From: Palaemon carinicauda
Lineage: Eukaryota > Arthropoda > Malacostraca > Decapoda > Palaemonidae
DNA: 64,000 nucleotides
Direction: 5' to 3'
Assembly (NCBI RefSeq): GCF_036898095.1
Contig: NC_090725.1
Span: forward strand, 211,671,468-211,735,467
In this document: one piece after another, positions 61,205 through 64,000 of the stretch
Layout: every line of letters begins with the position of its first letter
Numbering within the stretch: the first letter of the stretch is position 1
Notes under the pieces: generated by a model
What the model was told of the DNA's origin: nothing
Seen by the model: only the letters and a program-made list of their open reading frames with translations
The model's database searches: none
Made by a program: the position numbers and the translations under genes

Positions 61205-61432
61205 ATACAATGAACTTAATGAGGAGAATGACCCAGAGAGGCAGTGACCTGCCCTGATCCTGCCCTCGGGACGCATTCCTTGGCGGCGGGGGTAGGCCTA
61301 TGTGGAGAACGGAGTAGGGGGGGTAACGGCGCGAAAACCTTGGTCGATAGAGAGGAGATCACAAGTGACTCCAAAGAAAGTAGTTCTCGGTAAGTATGTT
61401 AGGAAAAATAAAAATTACTTAAAATTTTTGAT
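61205..61432 (+). repeat. DIRS E 3' inverted terminal repeat
   Basis: Inverted partner of 53691-53895, ending with the 3'-specific TAAGTATGTTAGGAAAAATA and TTAAAATTTTTGAT. Confidence 0.92.
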
Positions 61433-62086
61433 ATTTAAACCCTAAGTTTACTACTACCTCTTAGTGTGAGTGTGTCATGAGTTGCCAGTGGCCTCTCATT
61501 GTTGTCAGAGTTTTAGTTAGAATTCTCCAGTTTTTTACTCTCCTTCTTGTTTCCATCTCTTCTTGGTTCTTTTTTGTTGCTCTCTGCTTGCATTTTGTTC
61601 TTTCTTTGACCTTAGGTAACATTGGCCTTGCTATAAAGTTCACAAGGACGTTGTGAAAACACAATGTACATACGAACTGCAAGTAAACAAACACACGTGC
61701 ATCATAACTTCTATACGTCTTTGGAAACTCTAGCTGGTCTTCTCGTAGATCGTAGTTTGCGTTTGCCTACCCTCTCCCAACGCCTTTCAATTCTGCCAGA
61801 CTTACAAGATTTCAAAACATGAGTGAAAAGATCACTGTATTTATGCAAAATTAACACGTAAAGACAGTTCTGTCAAACTCGGTCATACAGACGACGCAGT
61901 TTGGATGACATCATTTAAAAACCGCTTCATCTTTATTATTTGAAGAAATAATTTGCTAAAACTTCTGAACAGCATGTAAGACATGTTTCTGAATACGTAG
62001 AAACAATATCTTGATTTTTTATTTTTTCAAGCTGTTATGTTGTCCACCATGGCGAACGGTCCCCTTTTTAGCATATAACACACACA

Positions 62087-62090
<4 letters not shown>
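61433..62090. other. Intronic stretch, nothing recognised
   Basis: Pyrimidine-rich patches (61540-61610) but no repeat family, gene or RNA motif identified. Confidence 0.5.

Positions 62091-62151
<61 letters not shown>
62083..62151. repeat. (CT)n microsatellite with short (CA)n lead
   Basis: ACACACACA followed by about 30 CT units. It directly abuts the mariner remnant. Confidence 0.95.
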
Positions 62152-62154
<3 letters not shown>

Positions 62155-62600
62155 ATAAATCGCAATTTTGGTTGATGCCTTTTTGTAGACGCTGTGGCAG
62201 ATTTTGTATATCCATGTCATTGAGGAATCGTCGAGCCTCATCTTTTACCTCATCGTCATTGCTGAAGCGCTTTCCAGCCCAATGTTCTTTCAACTTATGG
62301 AACAGATAGTTGTGTCACTTGGTGGCGAGTCTGGGCTATAAGGTGTGTGGGTGATGATGTCCCATCCAAGCAACGGTTTGACGGGTAACATGGAGGCGAG
62401 CGTTGTCGTGGAGCATGCTTATGCCTTTGCTCAACATTCCTCTTTTTTGGTTCTGAATTGCCTTTTGTGAGCTATTTCAGTGTCTCATAGTACCTGTCAG
62501 CATTTGCTGTGTTTCCCAAAGCCATAAAGTCAACCAATGATACCCCTTTTCAGTCCCAAAACAACATGGCGGCAAGATTGTACAACATAGTTATACAAAA
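62155..62600 (-). pseudogene. Mariner-type transposase remnant
   Basis: Reading leftward: VDFMALGNTANADRYYETLK, MLHDNARLHVTRQTV (the DN of the second catalytic motif), then LKEHWAGKRFSNDDEVKDEA and RRFLNDMDIQNLPQRLQKGI. This is the C-terminal half of a mariner/SETMAR-like DDE transposase. The conserved segments fall in different frames with stops between them, and the N-terminal half and the terminal repeats are not found. Inactive relic. Confidence 0.85.
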
Positions 62601-62699
62601 AACTACCACAGCTCATACTTTCCTCCATCACCAACCCCATAGAAAGTCCTGGCTCTAATCAAAGTGACTACTTAGTGAGCCATATTCCATCTTCACTGT

Positions 62700-62772
62700 T
62701 ATCGTTCTCCTATTTAAAGGACTCTGTTTTGTATAGTTAGGAAAAACACTAATTACTTACAAATTTGTCCTA
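62700..62772 (+). repeat. DIRS 3' outer-end relic
   Basis: TTTGTATAGTTAGGAAAAACA followed by TAATTACTTACAAATTTGTC matches the 3' outer segment of copies A and B. Nothing else of an element is attached. Confidence 0.6.
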
Positions 62773-63445
62773 TTACTTGAAATTTTTTTATATATATATA
62801 TTCATTTGTTTCTTATTTTTAGTTTACTTTTTAGATGTTTTGGTAGTCTTACATTGCATAAGTTATAAGATGACAGCTATCTGTACCCATGTAAATGCAA
62901 ACCAATTTTAGCATATTGGCTAATTGGCTGCTTAACCTCATACCTTTTAAGTGCTGCTGTATGTAGACAACTGTTCAGATGCCTAGTGTTGATAACTGAA
63001 TGTAGCAAAGTTTAATTTAAGGTAATGTGAATCGTTATAAGTTAGTAGTATATCACATTATTAGGTGCGTCTTATTAATGAAATAGGTCAAGACATTATT
63101 TTGGAATTTTTTTTCCAGGATTGTATACTCTTATGTTCTAAAGTCATTGATAGAATTATTGGTTCAGCAAAAAAATGGATGAAAGATATTTAAGGTTAAT
63201 AGGTAAGGTAATTAAAGAAGAGTTTGGAAATTTTTAAAGTGCAAAAGTTTCTATTTTTATTCTGGTTTGTTTGATTAATGTAAAGATTAAAAAAAAATCT
63301 ACATCTTATCTAGACTTATGGTGATCCTGACATAATTTTGATTTTGACTGAGGAGTAAATATTTTATTTAAACTCCAGAATTGAATGCAGGCATGCTGTT
63401 TTTTTCTAGGAATTACTTTATGTTTTCAACTAATTACTTTTGCAG
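62773..63445. other. Intronic sequence before the second TRMT1 exon
   Basis: AT-rich unique-looking DNA ending in a polypyrimidine-containing acceptor (ATTACTTTTGCAG). No repeat recognised. Confidence 0.5.
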
Positions 63446-63670
63446 TGTTGCAGTCTTGCGACTATTTGCCAAAGAACATCAAGATGGTATTCGTATATTA
63501 GAAGGTTTAGCTGCTTCTGGGCTGCGGTCTATTCGTTATGCACGTGAAATTGAAGGTGTCACTGAAGTTGTTGCAAATGATATTTCAAAGCAAGCTATTG
63601 AATGTATGAAACGTAACATCAAACATAATAATGTTGAGGATGTTGTTATTCCAAGCCACAAAGATGCCAG
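63446..63670 (+). CDS. TRMT1: TRMT1 coding exon (SAM-binding motif I region)
   Basis: Acceptor AG at 63444-63445; donor CCAG|GTATGT after 63670. The split Ser codon is completed by T at 63446, then VAVLRLFAKEHQDGIRILEG, LAASGLRSIRYAREIEG and VVANDISKQAIECMKRNIKH follow. ILEGLAASGLRSIR is the S-adenosylmethionine-binding motif I of Trm1 methyltransferases and VVANDIS contains the acidic residue expected to contact the cofactor. The exon ends PSHKDA plus two bases of an Arg codon, matching the family's PSxxDAR. The downstream catalytic motif (DLDPYG in the family) lies beyond the window. Confidence 0.95.
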
Positions 63671-64000
63671 GTATGTAAAATTTTTGAATGAATTGTGATA
63701 TCTTGTTAGTGAAAATTTTTGCTGTACACAGTACTGTATACCATTGTATAGAATGAATTGCTAAAAAAAGAACTAAATGCTTTGTTATTATAAGAGATCT
63801 CATTGTATTGTGTTTCTCATGTGTAACAATAACTTTTTTTAACTTTCTCATTGTATTATGATATTATTGTTCTTCAACCTTGAACCTTAGCATTTTTCAA
63901 TCAATTCTTTTCTAAATTTACATTTTTATTGCCAGTGCCAATACCTATGTGGCACATCAGGCCTTATAAGCTCATTAAATCATTCATCCAATACATTTGT
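63671..64000. other. TRMT1: Start of the next TRMT1 intron
   Basis: AT-rich. A possible acceptor at TATTGCCAG (about 63935) is followed by sequence that does not continue the Trm1 protein, so the next exon is probably to the right of the window. Confidence 0.6.

Larger units (their letters stand above)
53691..61432 (+). mobile_element. DIRS-type retroelement, copy E
   Basis: A 7.7 kb element in the TRMT1 intron, same strand as the gene. Ends are TTGTTCCAACACGAATACTT and TTAAAATTTTTGAT. Order: 5' inverted repeat, gag, RT, RNase H, recombinase, ICR, 3' inverted repeat. RNase H is split by a 1373 bp insert flanked by GTAGT. Removing the insert restores the protein (NATVV-AYIKKQGG). Gag has at least three frameshifts and RT has lost its YLDD box, so it is not autonomous; its recombinase domain is open. 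Confidence 0.93.

Noticed and set aside
63935..64000. A third TRMT1 exon after TATTGCCAG
   Set aside because: The reading frame after the putative acceptor does not continue the Trm1 protein and soon hits a stop.

Overview
The window looks like a decapod crustacean genome (shrimp, prawn, crab or crayfish; inferred). There is one intron-containing host gene, long dinucleotide arrays, several dispersed repeats I recognise from decapod sequence, and a very dense, nested load of DIRS-type tyrosine-recombinase retroelements. No CRISPR array, operon, rRNA or convincing functional tRNA gene is visible.

The only host gene I can support is TRMT1 (tRNA guanine-26 N2-dimethyltransferase, + strand). One coding exon is at 49492-49728 and the next at 63446-63670. 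The 13.7 kb intron between them is almost wholly transposon sequence; the gene continues past the right edge.

Layout: 1-1026 is a decayed LINE 3' end, followed by microsatellites and unassigned DNA to 5.7 kb. A diverged ~95-105 bp satellite covers 5.76-12.97 kb and is split by a 5'-truncated RNase H-bearing LINE (7408-10656, minus) that sits between two nearly identical ~152 bp direct repeats. From 13.99 to 22.9 kb an old minus-strand CR1-like LINE is split by a plus-strand CR1-like LINE (about 15.17-19.78 kb). From 26.08 to 40.3 kb there are DIRS elements: copy A (26078-32566), an older fragment B0 (33090-34021 and 39944 onward) and an internally deleted copy B (34022-39943) lying inside B0 and carrying a 339 bp hAT-like MITE. 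The 3' terminus of B0 is split by a 7.4 kb TTAA-flanked, piggyBac-like element (40277-47708). That element contains a ~372 bp tandem array, itself interrupted by a Tigger/pogo transposon with an intact 626-codon transposase (43184-47067). From 47.7 to 49.3 kb there are DIRS terminal modules, one holding a TTAA MITE. Inside the TRMT1 intron lie DIRS copy D (a different recombinase lineage), more terminal modules, DIRS copy E (53691-61432) interrupted by a LINE-containing insert, and a mariner remnant.

The DIRS copies show the classical organisation: gag-like protein, RT/RNase H, tyrosine recombinase, inverted terminal repeats, and an internal complementary region (ICR) that is the reverse complement of the two outer ends joined together. 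This supports circular-junction replication for the family. Every copy here is damaged in at least one gene (gag frameshifts, loss of the YLDD box, RT deletion, nonsense at the catalytic arginine), although copy E still has an open recombinase domain. I see no wholly new system. The most unusual items are the ~152 bp target-site duplication, the dimeric higher-order repeat inside the TTAA element, the repeated use of DIRS termini as TTAA landing sites, the minisatellite-encoded Arg/Ser/Pro gag segment, and a perfect 38 bp-arm palindrome next to a fragment of DIRS recombinase sequence.
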